Assembly: GCA_033980235.1 (NCBI GenBank)
Contig: CM067070.1
Span: forward strand, 4,386,978 to 4,450,977
Origin: Diadema setosum
Lineage: Eukaryota > Echinodermata > Echinoidea > Diadematoida > Diadematidae
Reading direction: 5' to 3'
Length of the DNA stretch: 64,000 nt
Shown: positions 32,674 through 45,665 of the stretch, piece by piece
Position numbering within the stretch: position 1 is the first letter of the stretch
Layout: each line of letters starts with the position of its first letter
Translations under genes and position numbers: made by a program
The notes under the pieces: model-generated
Seen by the model: the letters and a program-made list of their open reading frames with translations, nothing else
The model's database searches: none
What the model was told of the DNA's origin: nothing

Positions 32674-34217
32674 TTTTACAATGTAAGTAGGTCTACCGGT
32701 ACCTGATTATATTGTTTGATATTAGTTATTACATGTAGGCCCCTATAACTATTATGATTTAGTCTATTACAACTTACACTGTAGTCTGCGACTGATTCGC
32801 AGAAAGAAATTTAACAATACACTAGAACTAATTGTCATGTACTAATGTGGTCGTGAGTCGAGCCAAAGACGACAGACAGAAATTAACGGAATTTAAAAGA
32901 ACAGAATAGATAAAGAAGGCAGGGATTTGGTCATGCAGCAGGTATGAACAGGTTTTGGCTATTGTGCACTTGAATAAAATCACTCAGTTCGAGATTTTAC
33001 CCTGATCGAGGAGTGCGTGTGAATTTGAGTACCCATCAGGCACCACGGGTTTGACAGCATGTGTTCCGGTACTCTGCTGTTTGGAGTCTGCATGTTTGTG
33101 ATATCTTGTGAGATTTCGCATTTGGATGCAGTGTGTGTATTAGTGCCAACGTGAGTGTGCATACTGGTAATGAAAGCAGTAGCCTATGGTACGCCACATG
33201 GTTGCTAATGCCATTCCCTGCACAGTGTGATTGAGAAGAGACAATAAGGGTACTGTGCATCTATGGGCAAACAACTGAAGCCTGAGAAGACAACCAGTGG
33301 CGAACTTTTCTTTTTATTTCTCGTATTTTTTTTTTTTTTTCTGCTAGGGTTATGGGCCTGATGTCCAGATGTGGTTAAACTTGATTGTTTACACGGTGTA
33401 CACAATCCTGTCAGTGTTTATGTCATTGTCTGTCACAATAATTACGGCACAATGTAAAACCTCAAATTGGTACTGGTCCAATGAAAATTAGTGAAAAGGC
33501 CAGTGAAAATCACTGTCAGACCAGTAATTTCCTCAGGAATCTGAGGCCAGTGAAAAGTGGAAAAATTGAGTACATAGAGCTACTCAGCAGTAAGAAAAAA
33601 TGTGCAGCTTGCCTAGTGGCTGTCAACCACCCTACGGTCATATTACCCATTCCCATCAGACATCAGAGCTGTGGTTTTACAAAAATGTACTCCCCTCATT
33701 TATACAATGTACATTTGTACTGTATGTCCAGCTGGGAAAATACACTAGGGGTATATCTCTAATCCCCCTCCTCGCAGTTGTGTGTTTTTGAGGAAAAGAG
33801 AGGAATGGCATCCATGCACTTGAGCTCCTGTGATGAACATTTGCAATTGATGACAGTTTTTCTTGGAGGTGGTTTCACAACAAAGGGCAAATTCCATTAC
33901 AAAGTACTGTTTAAAACAAACTTATAAAAAATCCAAATTGAGGACGATCATGGTATACAAATGTAGATCTGCCTTGTGTGTGTACGGTAACCATAATACT
34001 GTGCACTCGCTGTGTGTGTGTGTGTGTCTTTGTGTGTGTGTGAGTGTGTGTTTGTGTGTGCATGCATGGTATGGTATGGATACACTGCAGAGTGTATTGG
34101 GAAGTTGTAAAATGTTTACATTGTAACTCATTTTAATGTTACTGCTCAAGATGCCTTAGGAGTGAAATGGGTGATAATAATGATTTGGACCGACTTCTTT
34201 TGAACTGGGGATAAACA
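32674..34217. other. No gene seen; (TG)n run
   Basis: AT-rich sequence without a recognisable frame; a poly-T run near 33328 and a TGTGTG-rich microsatellite at about 34010-34062. Confidence 0.5.
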
Positions 34218-34221
34218 TTAA

Positions 34222-34988
34222 AGGGATCGTATAGTTTTGGTTGAGACCTAATTTCAGGTTTTTAACATTTTTTGGTGAGATAATGAGAAACCTCTTATGA
34301 AATATGAAAGAGCATGTAATTCCATGAGGAATTCAATGTTTATTTCATGAAAATTGGTTTTGAAATGGCCGAGATATCCAAAACAGTGATTCTAATAAGT
34401 GTGGGACCCACACTTTATTGTGATCGCTTTGTTTTACTTTGTTTTTGGATGTTTCAGTAATTCCAAACCCGATTTTCATCAAATAAACTTTGAATTCCTC
34501 TTAAAGGGATTGTACAGTACTGGTTGAGGTAGGGATTCATGTTTTGAACATTCCGAAGTGAGATAATGAAAAGACTCTTATGAAATATGAAAGAGCATGT
34601 AATTTTAAGAAGGATTCAACGTTTATTTGACGAAAATTGGTTTTCAAATGGCCGAGATATCCAAAAAAGTGCTAATAATAAAAGGCGACATGCCCCAACT
34701 TTATTAGTATCTCTTTGTTTCACTTTGTTTTTGGATATCTCGGCCATTTCAAACCCGATTTTCATCAAATAAACTTTTGATACCCCTTAGAACTGCATGC
34801 TCTTTGACATCTCATAGAGTGGTTTCTGAATATCTCACAAAACGTTAAAAGCTAAATCTTCACCTCGACCAGAACTGTACATACCCTTTAAAATGGTATG
34901 CTCTCTGCTATTTCATAAGTGTTTCCTTGGTATCTCACAAAAACTTAAAAGCCCAATTCTCATCTCCACCAATATACTGTACCATCCC
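34222..34988. mobile_element. TTAA-type MITE carrying a copy of its own family
   Basis: Outer copy: TTAA at 34218-34221, start AAGGGATCGTATAGTTTTGG, end ATATACTGTACCATCCCTT. It is split by the inner copy 34505-34887, and its interior resumes with AATGGTATGCTCT. The right end runs directly into the next MITE. Confidence 0.83.
34505..34887. mobile_element. Inner TTAA-type MITE (self-insertion)
   Basis: TTAA at 34501-34504 and 34888-34891; ends AGGGATTGTACAGTACTGGT and CCAGAACTGTACATACCCT. The uninterrupted family sequence, CCATTTTAAGAGGAATTC at 37443-37460, contains TTAA at this exact place and so confirms the target. Confidence 0.88.
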
Positions 34989-34991
34989 TTC

Positions 34992-35567
34992 AAAGGACAA
35001 GTTCACCTTCATAAACATACATATGGATTGAGAGAATGTAGCAATATTAGTAGAACACATCATTGAAAGTTAGAGGAAAATCAGACAATCCGTTCAAAAG
35101 TTATGAATTTTTGAAGTTTTTGTGCAGTACCCGCTGGATGAGAAGACTACTGCAGTGTATGAATAACTTAGATGTCATGCGTACAACAATATAAGGAAAA
35201 TATAAAAAGAATTTCACAAAATTCCATCTTTTGAAAAAAGTACACATTCCCCTGACTCGTTACCGATAAATGTTCTGGGTAATATTATTCCCCCTGCCTT
35301 TAGAAAGAGGCAAGTCAATTGCTCTTTTATTATGTGAAAAAAGTGAAAATATGTTGAATTTTCTTTTATATTTTCTTTATACTGTTGTACGCATATGACT
35401 CACAAGCTGTAGTAGTCTCCTCATCCAGCGGTTCCAACACAAAAATTTAAAAAATTCATAACTTTTGCATCGATTGTCCAATTTTACTCAAACTTTCACT
35501 GATGTGTTCTACTAATATTGTTGCATTTTCTCAATCCTTATGTTTATGAAGGTGAACTTGTCCTTTA
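34992..35567. mobile_element. Foldback MITE (AAAGGACAAGTTCACCTTC family)
   Basis: Ends AAAGGACAAGTTCACCTTC and GAAGGTGAACTTGTCCTTT are perfectly inverted. The arms continue with words shared with the MITE at 31613-32170. The left end abuts the previous MITE; the right target is TTAA-like (CCTTTAATTG). Confidence 0.83.
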
Positions 35568-36249
35568 ATTGCCCTCACTAGAATCCTATATTGTTCTTGA
35601 CTTCGACTCAAGCAATACTATTCTAGTTCAGGCAATCATTGTATCCCCCTCAAAGCTAGTCCATTACACTATCACATTGCACATTATGTACTGAAATATC
35701 AATATTCATACTACCATGGTATGAGATAATTTGTGCTGTATGCAGTTTTATAGGACACAAGCTGCACAATGCCAAACTTTATTTTCTTCTTGACACTTTC
35801 ACACAAGACTTGAAATTTGAATCATGAAAAGAATGTGGTGTCACATGTTGGATACATCGTATGTAAATAGTACAGTTTTAGCCTTTCTAATTTGTTCCTC
35901 TCCTCTAAATGCCATCATCTATCTCGTGTATCTGTTAAAATACTGGTGTTCATCACAGCCTCTGAGAGGGTTTAAACAGTTTCTTTCCAGTTCTTCCTGA
36001 ACTCCATGCTGATGATAAAAATTTGCATGAATTGATTTTTGTGTGAGGTACATTCATACATTGATTGTTGTTTGAGTTCAAGACATATAAAGCAGTGAAA
36101 TGTGTACGTACATTTGTACACATCACTACAGTAAATTATCCTACATGTTGATGGATTAAATACAATAACCTGTACTTTACTGTACATTTCTTGTATGATT
36201 TCAGTGTATAGCTGTATCTGCGTGTACAAGTTGTATAGCTGTGATTTTT
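35568..36249. other. No gene seen
   Basis: Unremarkable AT-rich sequence with short frames only; the last seven bases (36243-36249, GATTTTT) are the target duplication of the next element. Confidence 0.45.
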
Positions 36250-37020
36250 GGGGTGCACGTCACGAGACCGACACCCACGAGTCATACAGCCCACAAGTCA
36301 TACAGCTCACAAGTCATACAGCCCACCAGTTATACAGCCCACGAGTTCGACACTGAGTAAATTAAGCCCATGAGTTTGACATCAAGTAAAATAAGCCCAC
36401 GAGTTATTGTATACAGCACATGAGTTCGACATTATGCACAAAAGGTTTCACGAGACCGACACTAAGCAAAGAAAGCCAACGAGACCGACACTACACTTGA
36501 GGCTCACAAGACCGACACTAGGCAAAAGAGGTTCACGAGACTGACACTAGGCAAAAGAGGCTCACAAGACCGACACTAGGCAAAGAAGGCCCACGAGACC
36601 GACAGGATGAACAGCGCCACCTACAGACCAATCAACTGTATAGGGTGTCCAGATAATGGCATAAAGAAGGTATGAGATGGAAAAGGAGAGTTGCTAGGGT
36701 ATTACCCCGTCAGTTGCCCTCCCTCATCCTCTGAAAGGTTCAAGATTGCGTACAACAGTGAGTGTTGGTGAAAAAAATAAACAAAACTCAGTTAATTGCA
36801 TGAGATGTTTCAACATTACTTTCAAAAATGCCAAAACACCCTCATTTCCCTATCTGCAAAGCCCATAACCGGTACACCTACTTAGAAAAAGAATAATAAA
36901 AAGATGTGGACATTCAGATCAACCAACTAGAAAAAACCCAGGTATGAAATGAAGTTCACTACAAGAAAATTATTCACAAAATGGTCAATGTTGTAGTGCA
37001 CACCTGCTTTACATGATATG

Positions 37021-37040
37021 GGGGGGGGGGGGGGGGGGGC
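37021..37040 (+). repeat. Poly-G run
   Basis: About 19-20 consecutive G inside the foldback element; it may adopt quadruplex structure or reflect assembly uncertainty. Confidence 0.8.
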
Positions 37041-37353
37041 TAGTCATCTTCAAAGGTGTTGAAATAAAAAAATCACAGAAAATTATGTAATCGTAAATTA
37101 AGGCAGTGTTAAGAATTCAGAAAAAGAAGATGGATCCATGAAAGTAACTTTCCTATTTCATGAAAAATGTACTGTTTTGAGAAGAATGATTTTACAAACA
37201 CAAGCTACTGAAATCGAGGTGAATCGCTGGGATAAAAAAAAAAAAAAGTTTTCATCCCTTGAATTTCATACCTTAAAGTTAAAGAGAAAATTATAAATTG
37301 AACTCTAAGCAGGCGGGTAAAGGCAGGCAGAAAGGGTACTAAGGCCTATTTAA

Positions 37354-37745
37354 AGGGATGGTACAGTATTGGTGGAGATGAGAATTGGGCTTTAACTTTT
37401 TGCGAGATACCAAGAAAACACTTAAGATATGGTACAGAGCACACCATTTTAAGAGGAATTCAAAGTTTATTTGATGAAAATCGGGTTTGGAATGACTGAA
37501 ACATCGAAAAGCAAAGTACATTGTAAAACAAAGCGATCGTAATAAAGTGTGGGTCCCACACTTTATTATCATTCTTTTTTGGATAAGCTATATCTCAGCC
37601 ATTTCAAAACCAATTTTCATCAAATAAAAGTTGAATTCCTCATAGAATTACATGCTCTTTCATATTTCTCTAGAGGTTTGTCATTATCTCACCAGAAAAT
37701 GTAAGAAACCTGAAATTAGGTCTCAACCAAAACTACACAATCCCT
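37354..37745. mobile_element. TTAA-type MITE inside the foldback element
   Basis: TTAA at 37350-37353 and 37746-37749. Same family as 30100-30482 in the opposite orientation: AGGGATGGTACAGTATTGGT at the left and ACACAATCCCT at the right. Confidence 0.83.
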
Positions 37746-38567
37746 TTAACTTGTGAAGCGAGAAAGAAAAGGGTGAAAAAAAAACTTAGATCTTGTCCAC
37801 CGTCTAAGTAGAAATTAAAAAAGCCTATTGTATAGCATGATGGCATCTAAAAGTAAAGCATTCATTGTTCTTGTCCTCTATCACTTTTTCATTCTTTTTT
37901 TTTTTTTTTTTGGGGGGGGGGGGGTGGGGGTCGTATGAAGAGGACAATTCTATATAAAAAATGGTAACAATGTCGCTCCCCGTAGCGTGACAGAACTGCC
38001 CCCTAAAGGCTACACGTGTAGAAATGCATGATTGATGTCGTTGATATATGTAGATGGTGCTATTATTACAAATGTGTAGTAACAATCTTTCGCTGGACAG
38101 CGTAACAAATTTGTACCCACCAGTATGTAATTTTCCCCTTAATGGAGCACCCTGTACAGGTACATATTTGTAATTGACATGTAGATGGCGCTGTTCATCC
38201 TGTCGGTCTCGTGAGCCTTCTCCGCCTAGTGTCGGTCTCGTGGGCTTTCTTTGCCTAGTGTCAGTCTCGTGAACCTTCTCTGCCTAGTGTCGGTCTCGTG
38301 GGCTTTCTTTGCCTAGTGTCGGTCTCGTGAGTCTCTTTTGTGTACTGTCGGTCTCGTGAGCCTTAATTGTGTAGTGTCGGTCTCGTGCGCTTTTTTTGCT
38401 TAGTGTCGGTCTCGTGAGCCTTTTGTGCCTAGTGTCGAAGTCATGGGCTGTATGACTCGTGAGCCGCATAACTGGTGGGCTGTATGACTCATGGACCTAT
38501 ATTTGATGTCGGTCTCGTGGACCGTATGACTCGTGGGTGTCGGTCTCGTGGGATGACCCCGATTTTT

Positions 38568-39614
38568 GTCCAGGAACTTTCTTAATTTCCCTGCTTATCA
38601 CAGCTTCTGCTCTTTTTCACACACTGGATACTATGCAGGAACTTCCATTCTTGCACATTTGTCAACCAAACAGCTGACTTTACTACACAATCACAAGACC
38701 CAACAAGAACTGTCTTTGAGGGGTACATGTACATGTACATGTACAATGTAAGTATTTTGAAATGTAGTCTATACTAGAAGTAAACTTTTTCTGTTCCCTT
38801 GTACTTTGTAGCACAAAGTCCAAGTTTATGTAATGACAAAAAATAAAACAACAAGTAATCAAATGTGAGAACATTTCGTGCATGTTCTTGTAGAAATATG
38901 AACCTGTTTATGTATTGATCACAGTTTACAGGGAATACTACATAAGCTGTTATTTTCACGTACATTGTACAGTATTTTCACAAATTAGGAGGTCACAGAC
39001 ATGTTCTTTGTGCTAAAAAAAAAAAACTGACCCCAACACTATCAGGAATATATGCATCATTACCCTAGCATGGCATGGCAACATATTTCATGTGTTGAAT
39101 TCTCAATCTAGATGTGATTTGCGAAAATCACACAAAATTAAATCTCGCGAAAATATCAACTTACAGTATACAGTACAGGGTGGTTCATGTGGGGTTTCGG
39201 CATGTCGCTGCAACATGTACAAATTCTTGTGCAACATCCTCAGCTCTTCAACGTCCTCAAAATCCAGCAACATGCTGTGCAACATCCGAAAAATAATTTG
39301 CAACAAGCTCAAAATAAATGTATTCAAATGTTTGAGAAACAAGTGCAAAACATAAGAAATATCAAACTATATTTATACCTAGTACTTAAATAGATATCTG
39401 TGAGCGGAGCATGAGAGAGGACATTGTAATGTATTAAGCAGAATGTAAGCAGCACAAAGTGAGGTAAGCTGCAAAATATTGCGTATTATATGTTTGTGAT
39501 GTGCACAGACATACAAATTTCTGCAATAATCTCAGAATCTGAACTTGCAGTATGCTCAATTTTCAAGTTGTACACCACCCTGCATTAAAAAAAATGGTAG
39601 CACACTGTATTCAG
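38568..39614. other. No gene seen
   Basis: AT-rich; a (TACATG)n run at 38725-38746, and GTGCAACATCC repeated twice between 39230 and 39290. No supported frame. Confidence 0.45.
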
Positions 39615-42600
39615 TATATGGTCAGTTTTACAGTAAAGGGTGTAACTTTGATGTGGCAAGGGTCAAAAATTAAAGTTATGTTTCCACATTTATCTTTGCC
39701 TTTATTTTATATAGGAATGTCTATATTTTCAATATTTTGTCATTCCAGAGCTTAATTCTTAGGCTAGATATGAAATATTAAGTGACTAATATGGAATTTT
39801 AGATAAATTCAGGCAAAAACAACATGAATGTTTTGGTCACCCACAGCGACCAAATGAAGATAAATGGTGGATGCAATGCAACTTTTCATTTGCTGTGAAC
39901 ATATATTTGAAATATCAAAACACTTTTCCCCAGACAGATATTCGCTCTTGCAATTATTTGAATGTGAACTTCAAATTCCAAGGTAAAAATGGTACCTGAC
40001 AAACTTTTTTTTAGTTAAAAGAATGTTCTAGAAGCAAGAGCCACTCTAAACATAGCCCCCAATTATCTCTTGGTAACAAACATTTATCAATCCAAATCCC
40101 AAAGAAATTCGATTATTTTTAACAAAGTTGAAATTTTCAGACTTGTGTGTTTCGGAGGCTTCAGTTAACAAACTAGTGTTTTTCGGAGGCTTCAAAACTG
40201 TTAACACAAAGTTCTAGTCCTGTATTCACTTAGAATAAGAAAACTACAGTAAGCATAGAATAACAACAGGGCATCAATAAAATGTGAATAACAGTATACA
40301 GATGTACATTTTATGGCAGTACATGATGTTTACTCTTCATACCTATTATTATTAGGAAATTGGCTTCCACAAAAGTGAATAACAAACTGTACACACTTTG
40401 AGCGAGGCTCAGTTCGAATTTATGACATTACATGTGGCATTATGATTCTAAAGGAAACTGCAACAGTAGCAATAAAGGTACACTGATTAGGAACACCTAT
40501 TTTGGCGGCTTAAAGTTAGCAGCAACACATGTTTCGGAGGCTTCATCATAAGTGTTAACATGCAAAAAATGTCCATTATAATGTGATATGAAGTACATTA
40601 ATGCAGATGATTGTATTACTAACAATGTTGTAACATGTAAAATAGTATGTATTTGTATGCAGAAAAAAACCTTTCCAACATAAACTATGTTAAGAAACAA
40701 AGAAAAATATGATTTTAAATCTTTATGCTCAGTTGTATATTTGCATGTGTATATCCATGACTTTGGCAATGCAGAACATGGGTAGGCTACACACATGTAT
40801 AGCTGTCTGTATTCGTCAAACTTTTCACCATAATGCAGAAAGGATTACTTTCAAGGAGTTCAACTACAGCTCAGACTCAATGCAAAGATAATGTTTGCTT
40901 GCTTTATTTGTATTTTATAAGGACAGTTTGTGGGATGTATATTGACAAACATGTAAACCACCCATCATAATTGTAGAGTATGTGAAATCAATTTCAGCTG
41001 TTGATGAGAATGGGATAGAAAATAGACTATGTGATGGCATGATGGTTAGATTACAACATAGCGTTGTAAAATATAAAAAGGGGAAAAAAGGCTTTTAAAC
41101 ATTCTTTTGCGTATTATGGACTATGGCTGATAGACTTTTAAAAATTCTTTTGCATATGGACTATGGCTGATATCCTCATAGAGCTCTTTCAAATGCAATG
41201 ACCATGGTTATAGAACAGCAATCTTAAACACCTTTCAGCCATTCCATGTAAGGGTTATCATCAAACTGAAAAAATGGAGTCGAAATAATCAATATACGGG
41301 TTATATTATCATGGAGATAGAAAATAAAATTGTCAAGATCCTATTCGTCTTTTTGAATCGCCTGTTGAAAAGATACATACCCTACCCATGATTGTTTATG
41401 AATTTTGAATTAAAAAAATGTTGACCAAATGTATATTTCCCTATAATATGTGATACTTAGAATTTTGCTATCTTTTTCTGTGGTATACAAGTCACCTCTG
41501 CTTCATATCATTTTCTCATTTATTTTTTTTTTATGCTTCAAAGGCTTTTTTTTGTAGATATTATATAAAATTCCAGTTTGTGTGACTCCTGTGACAGCTA
41601 GAGGCCCATTTTTTAAAGTAACACATTGAGAAATTACTAACAGAACTTTTACTGTTTCTAAAAATGACAACTTTTTAGGAAAAGCAGATTAAAAAGCAGC
41701 AATTGTGTTTAAATATCTAAGTTTGTTTTAGAATATAAACCCACAGACTACAATTTAAACCCTTTGCATTTCAAAATACAGTAGAGGGTTGTAACTTTTT
41801 TTTTTCCAGAAAAGCCAGGACTAAACAGATTATAAAGATTTCAATCATTTCAATATTGTTCTTCATGAACATAACTTCTCCAGTCACCCCACCCATGTAA
41901 ACTACATGTACCCACGGCAACAGGCTATTTACATTGTATGAGTAGAGGTCTACAAATTGTACATGTCATTTATTAACAATCCTATCACAACCATTACTAT
42001 CCATACACTGTTTACTTCACTGGGAACTACATTCACAAACATGTCATAGAGTCTCACACATGTATGAGAAAAGATGTTTCGTAACATAAGCTACATTTTG
42101 TTTGCTCAAAAGTAGTCAAGTGGTTCTGCCAGCATGACAAAATACAGAAAAGTACAGTGATAGTATCAAGATTGTGTTGCACCTACATTGTAGCATGCAT
42201 CAGATATGACATACAGACTGACATAAAAACCTGTCTGAGAGAAGTAATCAAATGTCATAATTCCAAAACAGTACTCTGTGATGCAAGTCACACCACAAAA
42301 ATGATAATCTGCAAGATTTTAGCTATTTTCTATCCAATCACAAATTTATTGATTACTTTCCTCCAAATAAGTATTGGAGATGAAAGCCAAAGAACTTGTT
42401 AAGAAATGGAAAGCTGAAAAAGTCAGATTTTAGTATGGCAAAAACAAATCCCATGTGAGTAAGAATGGAATGGATTTGTCAATGAGTTATGAATGAACAT
42501 GTAAAAGATCGTGTTTCGAACCTATTCACTCAGATCTATGGTAGTGAGTCAAAAGTGTAAAAATCCAAAAAGTAACTTATTTTCCACCATTTGCTTTTGA

Positions 42601-44528
42601 TCATGCAGTAAAGTACAACCTTAAATTCAAAAGTAATATATTTCTTAGTTTTGTGTATGTTTCCCTCTTGAATATCCATCTATTAAAGTCCTTGAATCTT
42701 CAGCCCAGGAATAGTGTTCAGTTCAAAAAAAAAAAAAAAAGAGAAAAGGAAATAGTGTATTTAACACTAAATAATCAAGTAATTATTTGGTCTTCATTTT
42801 TTAAGTCTGACCAGTCGAAAGAGTGATACAAAAATGGTATACAACACTTCAACTTCTCTCAAGAGTACAAAATGAGTTATAAAATCCAACTTAAGAACAC
42901 TGATGTGTCCACAACTACTTGCTTTGTTGCACTACTGTAGCATGATGTGGGCATGTACGCAAGCTGGAAGTCACTTTCATTACTCACAATATCTAGCCTG
43001 TTCCATTGTTTCAAAAGGAAACCTACAAAATAAATGCTTTTCACACACTTAAACAACTATCTACACCTTGCTTGATGAATCATCAAGTCTCATTCAGTCC
43101 AAACAGTTATTTAATAGACTTAGAATTACAAAATTGTAATGAAAACATTCCATTTACATGCTGTTAACATAAAATGAAGCCTCCGAAACATCTGGAAAAT
43201 GAATTTGGTATGCCTTATGTTTTTATGAAAATTATGTATGTTATGTGGAAAGTGATGGGTAAATTGTGTCTTTTTTGGTTGATATACACTGTTTAAACAT
43301 ATTTGTGGGCCAACATCCTCATCTGCCAATATTTCATTGCCGAATGAAGAGGTGAGTTACAGTATGACACGTCTGCACTGTTTAGGAAAAATAAGTAAAT
43401 CGTATAGTAAATCTATATTGGTGAGTAAACAAAGCAGCCAGAAAATTGAATGTTATAAAATATCTTTGGATATGTCATAAATGATCATTGGGTGGGTGAA
43501 CAATAAATCTAATTTGATTTTATCTAGAGAAAATCACAAAAATGCAGTGTTAACATCCTTTTGAAGCCTCCGAAACCACTTTTTCTCTATAAAGTGTATT
43601 GGCTCAAAAAATTATTGCAATATCATATTTTTTGAATTATTTTTGTTGTCTGTCCATGTCTGTTGATGATTTAATGGCATAATTTAGGGCAGACACTAAA
43701 ACAATTTATCAGAAATGTCAAATTAGATGTTTTTGCCGTTTCGGAGGCTTCAATGTGTTTCGGAGGCTTCACGTGTTAACGGAAAATTTGTATTGTCTCC
43801 TATTTTCAGAGAGTTTGGCGGATCCTAACTATTTTTGGTTTATTTGGTTAGGGCCCCATATCCTACTTTTTGACATATAGATTGGGTCACTTCTCTTATC
43901 TATATTCATATTATTTGACTAAACATTTTGTTTCGGAGGCTTCAAAACTGCTAACGGAAATTTCACTCGATGAAGTAAAATCATCACAAAATTTCAAATA
44001 GCCGTAGAATCAAGTAAACTTTGATAAAAGTCTAAAGTTTAGCTATACCTTACTATTTTCAGCATAAAAGAAAGTAACCAAAACACATTCTCTAATCATT
44101 ACTGTCCATCAAAGTTTGCTAACAATTGTTAACGGAAAAAGAAGCCTCCGAAACCTCAAATTTGAAGACATAGTATTCTAAAATACAGGGCCAGCTACCA
44201 ACCAAACTAATTTGGTCATTTCAATTGACCATACAACTATGCTTTTAACATAAAAAATTAGATCTCTGCAGTTGCTGTAGAAAATTATTAACATTTCAAA
44301 AATGTTACATAAATTTCAATGCAACAAAATGGTCATTTTTAGGGTACATATGTGACTGTCAAAACAAAACGCATCAATACCTGGACCTGACTATGCTACC
44401 CAAGGTGGCTACTCATGAGGTGACTCACATGTGAAAAAATCTTTGAGATCTGTAAATCTATGTGTTCAGGGTGGGCCAAAAGGCTAAAAATCGAAAGTTA
44501 CACCCTTTACCGTAAAACTGACCATATA
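39615..44528. mobile_element. 4.9-kb segment with inverted ends and TTTCGGAGGCTTCA words
   Basis: A 35-bp inverted repeat, TATATGGTCAGTTTTAC then GTAAAGGGTGTAACTTT, lies at 39615-39649 and (complement) 44494-44528 with one mismatch. Between them nine near-identical words TTTCGGAGGCTTCA occur in both orientations, most of them close to GTTAAC (separate entry). No transposase, tRNA or other gene found. The true outer limits may lie beyond the 35-bp repeats, and no target duplication was found. A large non-autonomous DNA element is my best guess. Confidence 0.5.
40150..44153. repeat. Nine dispersed TTTCGGAGGCTTCA words
   Basis: Plus strand: 40150-40163, 40181-40194, 40532-40545, 43739-43752, 43758-43771, 43931-43944. 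Minus strand: 43175-43188, 43562-43575, 44141-44153 (13 of 14). GTTAAC (or CTAACGG beside 43931) lies within about 20 bp of most of them. They cluster in two groups, 40.1-40.6 kb and 43.1-44.2 kb, with AT-rich sequence between. Confidence 0.9.
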
Positions 44529-45009
44529 ATGGAGGGTTCTCCATCAATAATTAGGTGAACAGTGGCTAAAAACTACATGTACGTGTACACGTGTACAGCT
44601 GTTCATGGCTTTTGATATGATTTGAATAAATATTTGATAATTTATACTATTCTAAGTCAAACCAGAATCAGTGTAAAATGAAGGGCTGTACAACCATTAT
44701 TTGAATACTCCATGTGCAGATAAAATGCGATGAGGTTATGGTACTTGATTTTATTGTTGGCAGAAGTGAAAAAGAACTTGCTTGAAAGGTTTGAATGGTC
44801 CAAATAAATTTTGAAAGTGGTGCTCAGAGATGTTACATGTTTAACCTCCCCCCTCAAAAAATAAAAAAAAGAAAAGAAAAAGAAGGGGGGGCAGTTAATT
44901 CACTGTGAATGGAGATAACATTTCAAACATAGACTGTAAAATATTATGCTTGATATTCAGTTGATATAGTATTTGGTTTTCTTTTTGTCTCCTGACTCAT
45001 TTTATTCAG
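44529..45009. promoter_or_regulatory. Region before the Ig gene; splice acceptor at 45009
   Basis: No frame here. Its end, GGTTTTCTTTTTGTCTCC then TGACTCATTTTATTCAG, is a pyrimidine-rich acceptor at 45008-45009, which implies that the exon carrying the start codon begins at 45010 and that a 5' UTR exon lies upstream. Confidence 0.45.
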
Positions 45010-45051
45010 CCAGAGAAACTCTTTGACCTGAACATTTAAAAGTGCATAACC

Positions 45052-45103
45052 ATGGAGAGTCCAGTATTCATTAGCCTGCTTATAGCAGCCATATTTCTTC
45101 AGG
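45052..45103 (+). CDS. Ig gene coding exon 1: signal peptide
   Basis: ACCATGG start context. Seventeen codons, MESPVFISLLIAAIFLQ, then G|GTAAGT: a hydrophobic leader ending near the intron. Splicing to 45767 completes a GCA codon (Ala18), so cleavage probably falls near ATYC at the start of exon 2. Phase 1. Confidence 0.85.
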
Positions 45104-45634
45104 GTAAGTATGGTACAGTGTACAGACAGGTTCCTATCAAAATGCATTTCATTTTCACCTTCATAGATTAAAATTCAATTATAGCATTTTCATGCTCAGA
45201 GCAGTGTTACTGTTGCTGACAAATTTCATCAGAAAAAAATCAAGGAAAAAGGACACAGTCAAAAGATCAGAAATATGTATAAGAAATTGAAAACTAAATT
45301 TTTAAATTACTTTATCGATGGCACATTTTTTTTTTTTTTTTTGCTGTATAATTGTAAAGAGCATGCAAGGACATGTACACCAAAAATATGCCAATTTGAA
45401 GCTTATTTTCTAAAAAGCATTCATGTCAAAAGCCTGATTTCACACATACATGTATTAGATGAATTAACACAAATTGATTAAATGCAGAATTTTGTCAGGA
45501 TTGTTTGGTTAATGTCCGAGATCTGGTAGGGGTTCTGAGAGCCCCTGCTCTATCGTCTACTCCTTGTAAACAGCCCTTCTTAGTTTATAGCCCAGGGTTA
45601 AACTTGTTTAATTTGGCATGATTTTCATTCTTGG

Positions 45635-45665
<31 letters not shown>

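Larger units (their letters stand above)
36250..38560. mobile_element. CACGAGACCGACACT foldback element
   Basis: Two arms of about 390 bp (36250-36640 and 38170-38560) made of 24- to 25-bp tandem words with the core CACGAGACCGACACTAGGCA, in opposite orientations. The outer parts are CACGAGTCATACAGCCCAC. Outer ends are GGGGT and ACCCC. GATTTTT is repeated at 36243-36249 and 38561-38567 (a following G makes a possible eighth base), a clear target duplication. Next to the arms lie the inverted pieces GGATGAACAGCGCCA and TGGCGCTGTTCATCC. No coding frame inside, and one TTAA MITE is nested. Organisation resembles FB/TU foldback transposons, but the sequence is unrelated to the 13-bp family in this window. 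Confidence 0.88.

Noticed and set aside
33863..34149. Cys/Val-rich and His/Thr-rich frames near 34.0 kb
   Set aside because: Both come from reading a (TG)n microsatellite on the two strands.
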